Below, one piece after another: positions 37,701 through 52,700 of a stretch of DNA of 64,000 bases. Each line of letters starts with the position of its first letter. Position 1 is the stretch's first letter. The translations under genes and the position numbers were made by a program. The notes below the pieces were generated by a model. It was not told the origin of the DNA, made no database searches, and saw only the letters and a list, made by a program, of their open reading frames with translations. This DNA is from Trichostrongylus colubriformis (lineage: Eukaryota; Nematoda; Chromadorea; Rhabditida; Trichostrongylidae): assembly GCA_963978905.1 (NCBI GenBank), contig OZ022261.1, forward strand, positions 24,735,686 to 24,799,685, written 5' to 3'.

Positions 37701-40700
37701 AAAAAAGCATTTGCATAGCATTCAGCATTCTAAAAATCTAGTGCTCTTTCAGGACATAGAAGGTACGGAGGCTCGACTAGCTGTGCTTCATTTGGGCATC
37801 AAGGTATATCACCAACTGCAGTGTGTTTCAACGTTCTCATGGGCCAAGATCCGTAAACTCAGTTTCAAGCGTAAGAAGCTTTTGGTGAAACTTCACCCGG
37901 ACAGCTATGTGAGTTTCTCCGATTAATAATAATGATTCCTCAAGGCTTAGTAGCAGTTGCGAACTAGCGGTGTCGCATGCAGTTGGGTCCCAGGGCGATT
38001 ACCTTGTTTTATGCCATATTTTAGGTCCGCGTTATTTATGTCGCACCCACACCACTCGTTGGGAGAGTTTTCTGTCCTAATGACATACCCCAGCTGAGGT
38101 AGTAAAGCCCACCATTAGCCTAGCACAGGTGTAATCGAAATCTATCCATGTTTCACTCCGCTTTTATTTCAAGTCCACTTTGCCCGTTCATCCCTTATGC
38201 TTGCTTTTCTGGAAATAAGTTGTGCTCTGAGCCATACACGTGCCCCGTAAAGAGAGGAGGCGTGGCAAAAACGCTCCTCGTGGACCTCCATCCAATGAAG
38301 ATCCAGCAACTTACTGACCTCCAGCGAATTTGGAATGTGCCTATAATTCACCACATCTACTTCCAATTTTGCATGAAGTACATCTACAAATTGGTATTCT
38401 TTATGAGTCAGGTTACAATATCATTGCTTTCAGCAGTATTACAAAGAAACGATCCAATTCATTTTTGACTCACGAAATGAATGCAAGTCTTTCTGGAAGA
38501 AATGCGTTGAACATCACGCGTTTTTTCGCTGTTCGGCCGCTGACAATACTCGGAAGGATAGCCGACTTTTCAGCAAGGGATCCTCGTTCAGGTACAAGAC
38601 TATCAACATTCTAAAATTTCTATGTACAGTATCGCAAAAAGCCCTTTAAGGCATCTTTCACGACTATCTGATTTTTAATAAAAGATCAAAAAGTTGGTTA
38701 GATCCTCTAGAGTATACAATCTGCGGCGATTTTCAGGTGAAATAGAAACACCCAAGGGCTTTGGGTCAACTGTGGCGTCGAAGATTTCAAACATTACGAC
38801 CCACCCCATAAAAAGGGATCTCCATACGACCCTCCCCCTCTTCAGATCTCGCTATTTCTGTGGTTCCTACTCAGTCAACGTGATTCTTCGAGAAAATCAA
38901 GAGCCCAAGTTAAAAAAAAACTGAGGTCAAGTGCGTGACAAAACAAGAAAAATAAGGATCTGACAAAATGCAACTTGTGTTAAACGAACGCGTCGTCGAC
39001 CATGGGTTATGTGCTTGACTCTGATGACCGAAAAAAGGGTTAAAAGTCATGCAAGTTACGCGGCAGGATTGGAGGGCAGAGGTCCCCTTGTACGTGTTTT
39101 CGGTACCAGCAGACCAACGAAGGGGCCATTGGCGTTGGGCGGCTTGTGTGAGTCACGACATGCACGAGCTCCGGCTAAAGGGTACACTATTTGCGCGTGT
39201 GATTGCAGAAGCTTGACACACAGTCCACAATTCCAAGAGACCGAGGGGTCAGCCTAGCCTTTGACTCTGTCTCTTTTGCGTTGTCCATGCGCTCTTCTTT
39301 TTACATTGTTAAACGCACTTATAAGAAAATTTGTGTCTTGCCTTGTTTTTTATTTGTGGGGTCCCCTTTACACTTTGGGCCTCAGCCTGAGGAATTACGT
39401 TGATCACTGCATATCAACGAGAACGACCCCCCCCCCAATCCTGCTGTCCAGCGGACCAAACACGACCCCCATCCCATGTCGAATATTCCTCGACGGAAGC
39501 TGACCCTGCCCAAGGCATAGAATCGCACGACGCGATGCTGCATCGTTTCTTTTTGTACTTAGCCTGTGCCATTAGAGCAGAAAATTCGCGTGACCGCGTA
39601 GTTTGGCGCGTCGGATGGGTGCGAGCTAGTGCCACAGTATTAATTGGGTCCCAAAGTGATTACGCTCGACATGATGCGTGGGACACCATGATCGCTTCAG
39701 TACCCAACTAACACGGCGCCAATTGCTCGCATCTTTGGCGTCGCACGACTACGCCGCGACGCGAGTTTTCCGCCCCAGTTTCACATAACTTCATGCCATT
39801 CAGGTTACGTCCATTTCTCTTACCCTTGTAGTTTTTATACTTCAGATAATTATTTCATTTTAGCTATCATTATTTTTTTGTTAACAATTATGTTATCTGT
39901 GGGAGTAGCGGTTCAGATGTCTGAGTAACAATGCGACTGAGTTGGCACTTAGCCAATCATTGCTGTAACGATTTATCCACATATCTCCTGTTAACGCCTT
40001 TAGCCCGATACTCTGGCTGCAAGAGATTTTCCGAGATTTTTCAACCATTTGAAACCTTATGTTATGAGTTCCACAGCAGTGGTCCTTTGAAATTTTTCGT
40101 TGTCCCATAATTAGTTCTTCTTTCGAGAAAATGCGATGGCCACACAATGGCCATTCTTCATAATTGAGTTTTTATGACCAGTACCTAATTCTTCTTTGTT
40201 CCATGTTCTCATTCCTTCTTTGCACTGGCAAATGGTACATATAGCGGAAATCACTCAAGTTGAATTGAGGGCAACTCAACTCTCGAAAGTGTAAAATGTA
40301 TCTTTTTAAGGTATCACGGACGTACTCAAAAGCAGCTGATTGACTATGTTCGAGAGCACCACAAGCGTAGAGAGCCCTTTACAAGGTAATTTCGAATCAT
40401 AACCCGATTTTTGACCCTTTTCATTGAGAGATCCGTATAACTGTTGGAAAGCAACTTGGATCGTTATTTTGACATCCGCCAAAGGTCAGTTCAATTGTGT
40501 TCCCCGGATTCTTAATCAGGGTCTCCAAGGTTTCGTGAAACTTTCGTGTCATTCATCTATAAAACGGATATCTGTGAAAATGAACTTGAGAAAGGGGGCT
40601 TCTTCATCTCTAACACTAATGGGAGAGTGCAGTGACGCTGAGCAGCACTACTGTAGCAGCCTCAATTGCGAAGAAATATATCTGTTCAGGGGGATGAGAT

Positions 40701-43700
40701 TTTTGTTCAAGCTCGAGAGTGAGGGGTGGTTGTGTGCCAGTAAAACAGAAAATCAGCAGCGCGACGTCCGGCGTGCCACGTGATGTCTGCGACTCGAAAG
40801 TACCGGGACGGGTAAGGAAAATTAGAGAACTGTGGATACATGTTTTCTGAAAACAAACCTTTCGCATCAGAAGAGGTGACGTGTGGCGAAACACGCATTG
40901 AAAAAGCGCGGCTTGGGTTCTCATAACGATCCCACAGCACGGCGCGTCGTCGTGCACCCCTGCAGCTGGGCGATTTGCCGGCGAAATCAGGACAACGTTT
41001 CTCTCCGCCCGTCTGCAGTCTACCCCGGCCAGTGACGCATAGAACGAGAGAGAAGGGGATTTGAGGGTTCCTGTTTCTCGGGTTTTTCGCCGTTTTGTCG
41101 CGTTCTTTCTCTACTGTTGCATTGCTGGGCACCTCTACTTTCATTTTCCACAGTCTGCCGAATTTACCCCTTCCGTTGTCTTTAAGGGCGCCGAATTCAG
41201 CTCGGTCTTGAAGCGACACCGTGTGTTGCACCTTGTTTCAGACGTAGTCGCCTCAGGATCCAACTACGTAGGGGGTCCCTAGCTCGCTAACATAAGGTCG
41301 CTTGCCGTACCCTGCTTGTTGAAGTCTGTCCTAACGATACACATCCTGGGAGGAAGGACAAGCAGAATCGGCCTCCCATAATTCAAATAACAATTCTGGT
41401 CTAAGACATGGGGTTTCCCCGTATCCAAGTCCTGGGCTCTCTGGATACTTTCTTTCGAGTTTGATTTTATATTAAAGAAATCGTTCACGGGGCAACTCAA
41501 TATTGTAGTTCCTCTCAGAATCAATAAATACATTGCGTGATTAGAAACACGACAAGAACCGAAAAATTTCCTTTGTTCCATGCAGAAATCCGGAACTGGA
41601 AGAGCAGCAACTCGTTAGATTTCCCGCTAATCTTCAACCTTTGAACAGCTGTCGGCCGGAAGAGCGTGATTCAAGGCTTCGCGCCCAGTGTTGATTCGCT
41701 TCACACTCCCGCGTCTTATTACCTATTCGTCGCCGTTGCTCCTCATTCGTTTGCTCCCAGTGCCCTCGTGGCCGCTTCTCCAAAGACAGCCTCACCTCGT
41801 TGGACGTTACCTTGAGTAGCTGTATTATAGCCGGATTCTTTTTTTTTCGCGTAAAACATTATAGGTGGCCCTTTTCAGATAAGCCAGTACAACATAAATA
41901 TATGGATAATAGAAGAACTCAAGTTTTCCTTAACAATTCCTTCATATAACATGGAACCTGCTCGAAAATAACTATACTAGTTAGCTTATGAGTAGTTCAT
42001 TTCAGGCCTCTACGATCGGCCGTCTCCCCACGTTGTGGTCCACCATTTGCCCTATATTCGGTAGTGTCCGATAGGAAGAAGAATGGCGGCGCTCACGTCT
42101 CCTTACCTCATCTACCCAATCAGACGCATACAATCGATAATGCAGGTACATTAGATGCGCGAGGACATCGTCATGAAAACGAGTGTGCTGAGCGACAGAA
42201 GCATCGTGCGCGACAAAAAATTCCCGCCAAAGAATCACATGAGAAAGAGAATGTCTCGCTATCGTTACCGAATGTGCTTAGTGATGATTTACAAGTTGTT
42301 TGTAGAGAATTAGAAGTGGAAAATACCGATCCACCAAAGTCTCTGTCTGGTGATAACTTTAACACCATACGACCTGATTATGATAACATTAGTGAGGACT
42401 CGTATCGATTATCTGATCATGAACGATCGACAAAATCCGATGTTGGTGTGACGTCACGACCAGCTCATAGTACAAATTTTGCAGCTAAACGTGTAAGTAG
42501 TAATGTAGTAGTGAAACGTGTGATCTCACAATCCAAATCCACACCACATTCAACAGACGAAGAAGACTCATCAAGTAATGCACCCACGACGTCGTCTACC
42601 AGTCGACGGCATCTGAAGGAGTACCCGTTCAATTCAACGAACTTCGTTCCAATCGAAATCGACGGCCCCAACGTAGACATAACAGCTCGAAGAACAACGG
42701 GACCAATCTACACGTCCACGGGTGCATTACTACTGAAGCCGAAGGTGATTTCCATTCACGAAAGTGAATATTCCACCGTGAAAGCTGTCCCGGATCCTAC
42801 CGCCCCTGGTTCCTCCGTGATACCACCGCCACCTGTGATTCCTCCGAAAGTCGAGGTACAACCAAGGCTTGAATACGGAGCCAAACGACCACTTCCGGGA
42901 AAAATCATTACTAAGGAGAATATGATAATTACTCCCAATGGTGTCAAAGAACGTGGTCCGAAACCAGCTGTGATGCCGAAGCCTGTGAAAGCCGTGCTTC
43001 CACAACACGTCATTCATCCAACCATTACCCCTGAAGATCACCCAGTTGTGCATCTAATAGACCAACCTCCATCTACGACGTCCTCAAGGGATGAACCGGA
43101 ACCGCCGGAGCCGAAGTCCGAGCCCATCATGAAGGCTCCACCAACTCGTCCAAAGCTGATATCGGTAAAGAGTGAGGACAGCCCGAACGTGGAGAAGTGC
43201 CATCTGTTCAATAGCGAAATCCCATACACGCTCACGCTTCGGAAGGTTGACAGCGCTGAATCGCTGTCGTTCCCTACTTTCAAAGATCGGCACCGAGACT
43301 TCGATACAAGTTCGCTGAGAAGACTCTCCAAGAGTCCGGATCAATTCAAACGGCGAAAGTCGTTGGACTTGGTTCCGCGAAAGCGTTTGCCGTCACCCAG
43401 GAACTTCTCCTCGCAAGATCATTCCATTTCGCCTACCACTCCTGAAGGGAACGTCCTTGATTACGTGATGAAACATCGTTCACAAAGTCATGAACGCACA
43501 GAGAAACGCGGAAGACGTGGTGATGTTCGACGACAAACACAACCGGTGCGATTCGACCTGCCACCGAGCCCGTGTTCACCGACCGTCAGTGGAAGCACTC
43601 CGTTCATCAGTTATCTTAACGATGACGTCGTTGATGACAGCGTGTCTGAATCGCGGAGTCTGCATGATGAAATGGAGAGGCTTGAAAGTGCGCCAAGTGC

Positions 43701-46700
43701 TACCTCCGTGGACCAGAAGGACGACTCAGAAGGCAGCGATTCCTTACCTCCTCCACCTTCAGAGGTAGTGATACCGAAACCGCCTCCGCCACCACCTCCT
43801 CCAAAACCGAAGGCAGCCTCGGATCATGTAAGTGAAATGAAGACGTCAGTGATCATGACCTCTGTTGTGAAAACGCCACCCATGGAATGTTCGTCATCCG
43901 AACTGCCAAAGTCGAACGAGGCGTTACCCAAGTCGAACGAGGCGCAGCCAAAATCGGAGGACGTGGTGAAGTCAGATGAGCTTAATACGCCATTCATTGA
44001 CGAATCGCCGAAAGGCTCCGAAGAAACATTGTCAGTTTCTCGCCGAACTGAAACGGGATTACTCTGGACAGACTTCTAAAGATCTATCTATATTGAAGGT
44101 GATTTGGAGTATATTTGTACAATGTAATGAGTGTGTTCCACAGTTGCCTGAGCTACTATTTGTACATTGTATACTTGCTTCGCTTCAATAGCAGCTAATC
44201 CATAGGATATACGATGGTATGCCGCTGGAGTACCTGTTGTGGAGCTGGGTTGGCTGTGCATGGCGCGTGAAAAGGTTTGCTGTCATTGGTGACTGGCACA
44301 GTAGACCAGTCAGGATGCAATTGCGCGCCGTGCATGGAGAACTCAAAATCTTCAACAAGACTCGTGCCGGATGCGTGTATAGGAGTTAGTCGAGCCTCAC
44401 TTACGTTGCACTCCTGTAGTGTTATAGTACTGTGAAGTATTTGCTGACAAAAGAACGCCAAGGCATTCTTTCGCTTCTTGTGTGTCAAGTGACCTGTCTC
44501 AGCTTACAGTGAAATGTGACTATTCGATCAAATGCTCTAAATACTACCACCATGTACGTAGTGAACTATCTGGGCCTACAGATCATAGCTACCAAGCTGA
44601 GGCATTTCGTTTGAAGCGTGAGAGCTCTCAACAGAGCAGCTATCTTTTACAGCAGAATTTCCTTAAGTTTTGTTAGTGTTTTTTATAATAGCAGTTACTA
44701 GTACTAGTAGAAGTGAGCGTCAGGACTGTACAACATACTTAAGTCACGCGATAAGGAGGCGACCGCGCTTTCTAAAGCACGGTCTATTCACAGCGGGACC
44801 AGAGGTGGGCGTGACGACGTAACTCGCGCGGCACGGGACCTAATTGGACAGTCCTGACGAACACCCATAGTAGTCGTAGTGAAGTGGTCATAGTGGTACT
44901 GGTAGCAGTACAGCAGTATATCAAATCACAATTTCATCATCACCACCACACAAACTAGGTGCATACATCATCGATCACTCGATATGCATAGTACAGCATG
45001 CCTCACATCACTGCACTGCTTGAATCCTTGTGCCTTCCACAGTCAACAAATGTGGTGCTTATTACCCATGTAAACAAGTTCCTTAATAAATATTTTATTT
45101 ATATTTGTTTTATCGGTTGACCACACCATACACCAGAAGCGAACCAATGTCTTGTCAGTCACCGTAGATGAGTGCGACACTAGAACACACATATACACTC
45201 TCACACACACACCCCACATAAAATTCATTTTCTCCCATATGACATTGAAACGGAGTTTTTTTCGTTGGAAATCGATAAAGCCTAATAGTGCATGTCAATG
45301 GGTGAAAGTGAATGGTATGCAATGTGCATTTGATTGTCATACTTGTAATCATCGATTATTGTACTTCACGTGATCAGTCTTATGGTTTTTACTTGTGCGA
45401 TCTCTATGTATGTACATGTACTGCTGTGTTTCACATTAGCCATATTTTGTTTGTCTGGTTGTTGATACATTTTCGATAAAATGTCGATATACAAGCTGCT
45501 ACTGTAGAGCATTTCTGAATTTAACATAAGGTGAAAATAGTTTTGTTCAAATAAATTCGGTATAGAAGATTAGAAGACTGGAAAACCCGCGTGCGCGTTG
45601 TTTTTGAATATTTCCCTGACATTGTTCTGGGCCACTGACGCGAGCATGTGCGCGAAAGCTGTCTAATCTCGTCTGGGTCTGATACTGTGACAACAACTTC
45701 TGAATCATTTAGGCAGAGGATGTGCGTCTGGACTGTCTAACTGGGTCACCTCGCCAGTCGAATTGCGTTGACGTGCGCGCCATGTGTCCTGCGCATCACG
45801 TTATAAATTGGCCACACCTGGGGCCGCGGTTGCCGCCTCCTCGCGTAACCAGACCTAGTTTTACGGCCCGACGTACATTCTCTGAATAGTTATCTTGCAC
45901 ATCTGTGTGACTGCGATGAATGGTTGAAAAATCTTACGTAATTATTCTGGAACACTTTGCTCAACTGGAGTGAACAGCTTTTTCAGGCAACTTTTGCTCT
46001 GATAAACCGCCTTCAAAGGCAAAGTGGCTATAAATAAGCTGAAAATCGAGGATAATGAAACCGCTGATGCCAACCGCCTCACGATCGTACGCGCTCCATG
46101 TGATATTCGTCCCTGCACACGACTATGAGTTCAAAGACACCGAAAAAAAGTGGTGTATTCGGCAGATTGTGGAATATGCAAGTGGGGGTGTCCGCAATGT
46201 AACAGTAAAACGAAATAAGACTGCGAAAAAACTGAGAAATAGGAGCCGGAAAAGCGTCGCCTCTCGCGCCCCTTTGCATCACTAGCTGGAGGTGCACTAC
46301 GGACCGATCAGGGGCTGAATCAGGCGGCGCGAAAGGTGTCTTGCCCTCGCCCGCAACTCGGCAACTCGCCCTGCTGATGAACTGCTGCACGACACTCCGT
46401 GCTCCGGGATCGTGATAGGACCCCAAGCCGCGTTTTTCAGTACGAGTTACGCTGTACATCACTCTTCCAAAGTGGAAGGTTTGTCCTCAGAGAACAAGTA
46501 TTCCCAGTTTTAGCTTTCTTCTTACCCCTCTCGGTACCTTCAAGTCTTCAAAGGCACAGTTCACGATAATATGAGTACCTTGGTTCCATCAGCGAGTAGG
46601 TAGCCCCTTCCACAAGGGCAAAGCATGTGCCGTCATCACGGCGCGAGGGTGGCTGTTTAATGCGTAAAGAACATGTAAATAAGATGACGACCACCGTCTG

Positions 46701-49700
46701 AAGATGGCCCACACCCATCCTTGGTTCAACCAGCTGGTGAGCGGTGGCTTTTACGTGAATGAGAAGAATGATATCGACCGCCGTAAGAAATAATAGGAGA
46801 TACTCCCAATGTAAAAACAACCTTATCGGATATTATCACGTGAAAACTTGTCCAAACATTACTTGCTTATAAGCTGCAGACTCGTCGAATCCGAAGGTCA
46901 GAAACACTTCATTTTTAAGGTTCTCGAAATGTTTCCTCGTTTTTTCTCGACACTTGTGTTCTTTAGCACTCCTAGAGTGTTCATGGAGCGCGACGAGGCA
47001 CGAAAATTATCGTGAACTGTGCCTTTAAGTATATACAATTTGAGGACGAACCACACCTGAATCGTAAAGAATGTCCTTGGAATTGTTCAATATAAAAGTT
47101 GGGATCTAGGATCAGAAATCGTGTAGAATGTCAATCGCCATCATAAACAAAATGAAATTAACTGTAAAGAATAGAAGCCATCGAGTGCCAGCATGATATA
47201 TGGTGGGACAAAAAATTTTCAGCGAATCTGAGTCACAAAGCTACTGAATCGATTTACTTCAAATTCGTCTACCACGACATTTTACATAACGCCTTAGTTC
47301 TTGTAATGTAAAATGATTTACAAATGAATATGGCACTTTTTTCAGCGTAGTCCTAAATCAGAGCTTCCCAGTGAGTTTATGTTTCAGAGAACAATACATT
47401 GCTCAAAAGTACATACAGTGTAGAGTGTCTTTCTTTTTCACACTCTGAAAGTTTTATTGCGGATGAGGTGCGAGACTGCGCCGTGACCATGTTGCGATGT
47501 TCACATTAAAGGCAGTGGTGAGGTAATGTGGGAAGTCACCCTAAAAAGCTACAGTCTGGGAAGACTATAAGTTGCAAAATTCCAGGTAGAAGGAGCGTCT
47601 CTGAGCCTTGGAGGACGCGCCTTTTTCAACGGCTGCTCAAATTTTTATCCCAGCCCAACCCTTGTGAGAATTAAGTGCGGAAGGGGGGACCGTTTTTTTC
47701 AGTTTTTTTCACACGCATACTACAGAACACCTCGACTTTCATGTTCAGGGATCCATTCACATTCGGTCCAAGTTATCCCTATCACTGCCTTTAATGGTCT
47801 GAAATCCAACAGCCTGGATTGCATTTGCGGAGACGGAAGTGGAATATGCATAGAGCGCGGCCTCACCAAACGCGTGTGAGAAGGATCAAAACCCGGACAA
47901 GTACCGCTCAAGACCACCGTGCCTTCCATTCTTTCAAGATCAGTTACGTGGTAAAAAGCGACAGGAAGATAAAAAATCTGACATGTTCACAAATCGATAA
48001 CAGTAAGAAACTGAGAAAATCTGATCCGTGGTCAGGTGTTAGCCAAGGCTTCTGGGTAGCGTTCTATTTTCGTTGGGGGAAAAAGGGGGGAGGGGACAGT
48101 ATTCAGAAATCCGTGTTCATCCTCTGCAGTTTGCAACTCGTACAGAAATATTGATGGAAGGTGGTCACGGACGCGTCAAATTACGTGATAAGGAGGCGCG
48201 AATTTCTTTGTGGCGAAACGTGACAGTGGGCGGAGCGTTCTGGGGTGGAGCCCAAGTGCCAGGCTACAACATATATAGTGCTGCGCCTTCAACTTCTACT
48301 GGAAGTATGCGTTCATATGTAATTCAAATAATTCCAAGGAAATGCGCTATATGGAGAAAAGGCTTACGCTTTCGAGAGAGTATGCTATGCTTCTTGTATG
48401 TAGGTCAGTTGTGGTTGTGGTAACGGAAATGGTGTGGTGATTTGCATGTGATGCCATAGACCGATGAGCAATATCGTTTACTTTCTGAAGATCTCTGTGT
48501 TCTAAGTTCACTGCTATTTGATGCATTTCGAGAACACCGTAGTGTACTTTCAGATCTCGGTCGGTCTTCATTCAGCAAGAAAACGATTTACGGTGTGAAC
48601 TCAACATTCTCCTCGGACGGCGCCATCAAGTCGGATATTTACCAGTTGCCAAGAAAGTAAGTATTGCGAAGTCAGAAAACTGAAACCGCAAACTCAGTTT
48701 TCTAGCAGATGACCTGCCATTTTTAATCGAAATTTTCGAAAACCTTGAATGAATTAGTTATGCAATTATGCATCCGTAGACTCATGGCGTGTCGTAGAAG
48801 ATCTATTCCAACTAAGTCAGGTCACACAAGGCGGCGGTCGTGCCCCCAACACGCGGCCTTCTCAACGGAACAACCGAGGCGTTTGGCGCGCCGGTGACGC
48901 TTTCAAGGGACGGTGTTCTGGTGGTTCGACTCCGACGTGCATCCGGCACTCGCACATCCCGATACCTGATTTTTGCGAAAGCAAGCTTCTGCTCAAGTCG
49001 CATTTATACTCGTAGGCGAAGCGCTGCGATCGCAATTGTCGCTGGCTTTGCGTTTAGGCCACCTCAGACTTCGCGATTTTGCGTTTTTGTAATTCCGTGC
49101 CATTGCACTTTCGCAGACGATACCACGATCTTGAGATTGTGCAATGCCGCAACTTCGCATGAGGAGCCACGATATCGCAAAATCGCAGAATGGCAAAATC
49201 GCAAAAACGCAAAATCGCGAAGTCTGACGGCGGTCTCATCGGTGCACTGGTACATTTCCATGATCAATACAGTCACCGAAGTCGGCTGTCGCACGGCCAT
49301 TACTACATGTGTTGATCGTAGCGCCCTTACGTCGCAGCAATCGCGATGGCGACGACTGCTATGATCGGGTCGCAAAGTATGAATGCGCATGAAGTGTTAT
49401 GCTCCTCCGCATTTCAGCCATTTTCTTAGCAAGTACATATCCATTCCGGTGTTTTATTAGGTAAATATTGTTCCCAAAGATGAACATGAAATCGCGATTT
49501 TCATTTGAAGGGCTGAAACGAGTGCAAGCCTCAACTCAAGCACAGCTCAACGATTTTTCGACCGTCACGATTCGAGTGATAGTGGCAGCGAATCATTAGG
49601 GGGTACTGTGTACTCAAAAGGTAATTCCATTGCTGAGTTCAAATAATTTAGCATTCCAAAATAAATTTGAAGCTGTTTAGATACTTCCATGACTTCGCCG

Positions 49701-52700
49701 AAAATGACTATCTCCGGTTCAATCGCCGACAGTAAGCTCGACTATGAAACGTGGCCAGATTTATCCGTGATCTATCCCGATATGGAGGACACGGTCAATG
49801 GCAATAAGGAGGTTTAAACCTTTCTTCACTGAAAGTTTCCCAAGCATTACTATCATGAGACACGAGACGATGCGTGCGGACTCGGGGCGCCATATTCAGT
49901 CAGGATCCGAAGTGCCACCGTATTTTAGGCGCGGTACACGATAATCACTTAGGGTCCCGACTGGGAATGGCACCCCTAACTAGCATACATCGCCTGGCGA
50001 AATCCTGACGTATGTGTGATACGACTGGGAAGGCATTCTGATGTCGAATCCTCTCATAATGGGGGATCTGTGCAAAGACTTTTTATTTCTTTGAAACTAG
50101 TCCTTACAGAATGTGCTTTCCGACATGTGTTATCAAATACGTGAAGATCTCCTTGATCACGAGCGAAGTGCTGCCAGGGATTTCCGTTTAGTTTGCGAGG
50201 TTAGCTGCTAGTTACACACAATTTAACTATTGGATCAGCCAAATATGTACGTGATGCACCTAGTACTGTAAGAATCGAATAATCGCCCGAATAAAAAAAT
50301 TGGCGCTTTTTACGATATAGGCTAATCCACGCGCCCTTTGCCGGCCGTAATTGCGTATTTCGCCGTCTGGGGTCTCCCGGATTTGCCTGAGCCTTTTCAG
50401 GGAAGGAGCTTAGACAGCGTCGCGTACTCTGGCCTGTCTGGTGTCTGACCTCGCGGCGGGAAGCGTGTTGTCGAAAGAAGCCAGCTGTCTTCAAGCCGGT
50501 ACGCAATCACGGCCGGCAAAGGGTGCGTGGAATAGCCTATATCTAGCAGATGACCTGCCATTTTTTAATCGAAATTTTCGAAATTCTTGCATGAATTAGT
50601 TATGCAATTATGCATCCGTAGACTCATGGCGTGTCGTAGAAGAGCCCGTAGCAATAATGCATCAAAAGCCAACATTGAATCCCTCATAAGCGATTCAATG
50701 TTGGCTTTTGATGCATTATTGCTATGGTTTTTGGTTTGATTTTTTTTTGGTTTTTGGTTCTCTTCAGTTTGATAGCAAACCGCTTTTTACTTCCTGAAAG
50801 GAGAGAAAATTTCTTCGGAATCTGATAAGCTGGCGATAAAATTTTTATTCTGTCCTATTCTAACCTCATAGGGTGCGTAGGAATTTTGCTGTGAACGCAA
50901 CCACGCCCTGTTGCCGACACTACCGCTAAGTATGAAGACGGCTCATGCTTCCGAGCAAACGATAAAGCCTCAGCAACACTCCTGCTGTTTCCTCTTTTAT
51001 CGTCGCACACTTGGCGTTGACCAGGAAGGGGCGTGCGCGGCCCAGACATGTGATGTCCCCAAGTTGAATGCTGCCTTGTGAGCGATCGATCATTGTAGGC
51101 TCAATCCCGCCATGGCGTCATGAGAGGCGGGGATGGGCGGAAGACATTCAGCGACTTAATCCAGTTTGAACTTTCCAAAAGCTTCGAAGACCGCCTTGTA
51201 GAGTTTGCACAAGTGGGACTGGGGTCAGACAGCGTCACAAGAGTGGCCAAAATTGTGCGGGAACGCGTTTTTGCCGCTTCTCGCTATGTATCAATTAATT
51301 ATTGGTTTTAATCAGAGCTATGCATATTTTTGGAATCAGCTCATCGAGCTGTACAATATGGTGCTACATGTTTTTCGCTTCTTCAATTCGGTAGTAAGCC
51401 CTTTTTCACATTTCGAAAAGATTGAGGGGAAATTCTTCGGAATCTGATAAGCTGACGATCACAGATGTATAAGAATTTCGGAGTCTCCGCCGTCGGGGAT
51501 GAGCCCCTCTTTCCTGGTGTGGCTTTGAATAGCGTCTCCATGAATCTCCGTGTAACCCCCTTTGATGCTATGTAGGACCCTGCAGGTCCGGCCCACGATC
51601 ATAGTGGCAGACCTCAGGCCGCCTGACCTAACGATCACGATCGATGGCGCCTCGAAGTTCCATTGGCGTGCACGTGAATCGCACGCGGCCGATAAAGGCT
51701 TGAGATGTCGATCCGCAGCAAAGAAAGGGCCGAAAAACGTGATAAATAACAAATATCACCACGAAGAGTTTTATATATCACTCGGTAGTATTTCTCATGG
51801 TCAACTGGTGCAAATTTCCTTCAAGAGTCGGCGTCTAAAAATGGATTAAATTATAGTTTTTTGGCAATGTATGCACGGAGGTGCTATTTGGGGTAGTACT
51901 AGGAAAAAGGGGTTCATTTGAAATGATAGCGACTTCGGAATTTCTGCACATATGTGAGCTTAGACTGAGAAAGATCTTCATCGCCATCTTATCAGATTCA
52001 GGAGCAATTTTCCCTTGAACTTTTCAGAAGGTGGGAAAAATGGCTCACCACCAACCTGAAGAGAAACAAAAACGTGTATTGAGCACGACGAGCTGATTCC
52101 AAAAATATATACAGCTTTGGTAAAAAATCAGTAATTAAGTCGATTTATAGCGAAAAAACCAATAGAAATGACATTGCGAGTTTGAGCCAACAGTCAATCG
52201 ATCGCTCACCCGGCTGCATTCACACTTGGTGAGATCACCCGGCTGGGCCGCCCATACCCGTCTGGGTCACCGCTGCGTGCACAAAGTACAGGAAGCTGCC
52301 TGTGTTGACAGGAGCTCCCAAGCAAACGGGCTCCTCACACGATTCCCCCTTAGGACGTCCTCTTTCAACAATGTGGTATGGATTTCATTTGTGTTTTTAA
52401 GAATTTGAGTGCCACACCTTCTTCGGACCCCATCCCGACGATTAACAAACACGAACGATACAAATATCCCCCCCTCCATTAAGCAGCCCTCTGCACACTA
52501 GAATGGTCCGTCAGCATCATGGAACGCTTCGCAGGTGGCGCTATGATGATTGTTCGTCTTTCTGGTATCTTTTCCTTCTACTGGCCTGACATAAAATCGG
52601 TTCCAACGGTTTGCTTTGCGAATGAGCTTCATTTATTGAGTTTAGCCTTCGAGGTGGTCTAAGGAACGGGATTCCGAAAGGTGATTTTAAGACTTCACCG

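Noticed and set aside
40707..41231. 174-residue minus-strand frame
   Set aside because: It lies wholly within a copy of the 400-base repeat family and the adjoining MULE-type MITE; the same frame is broken in other copies.
41583..41690. Possible extra exon (NPELEEQQLVRFP) before the tail exon
   Set aside because: No donor gives the required phase 2; exon 9 joins 42006 directly in frame.
48840..49364. 174-residue plus-strand frame
   Set aside because: It overlaps the palindromic MITE at 49057-49235 and lies in an intron between two phase-matched exons.
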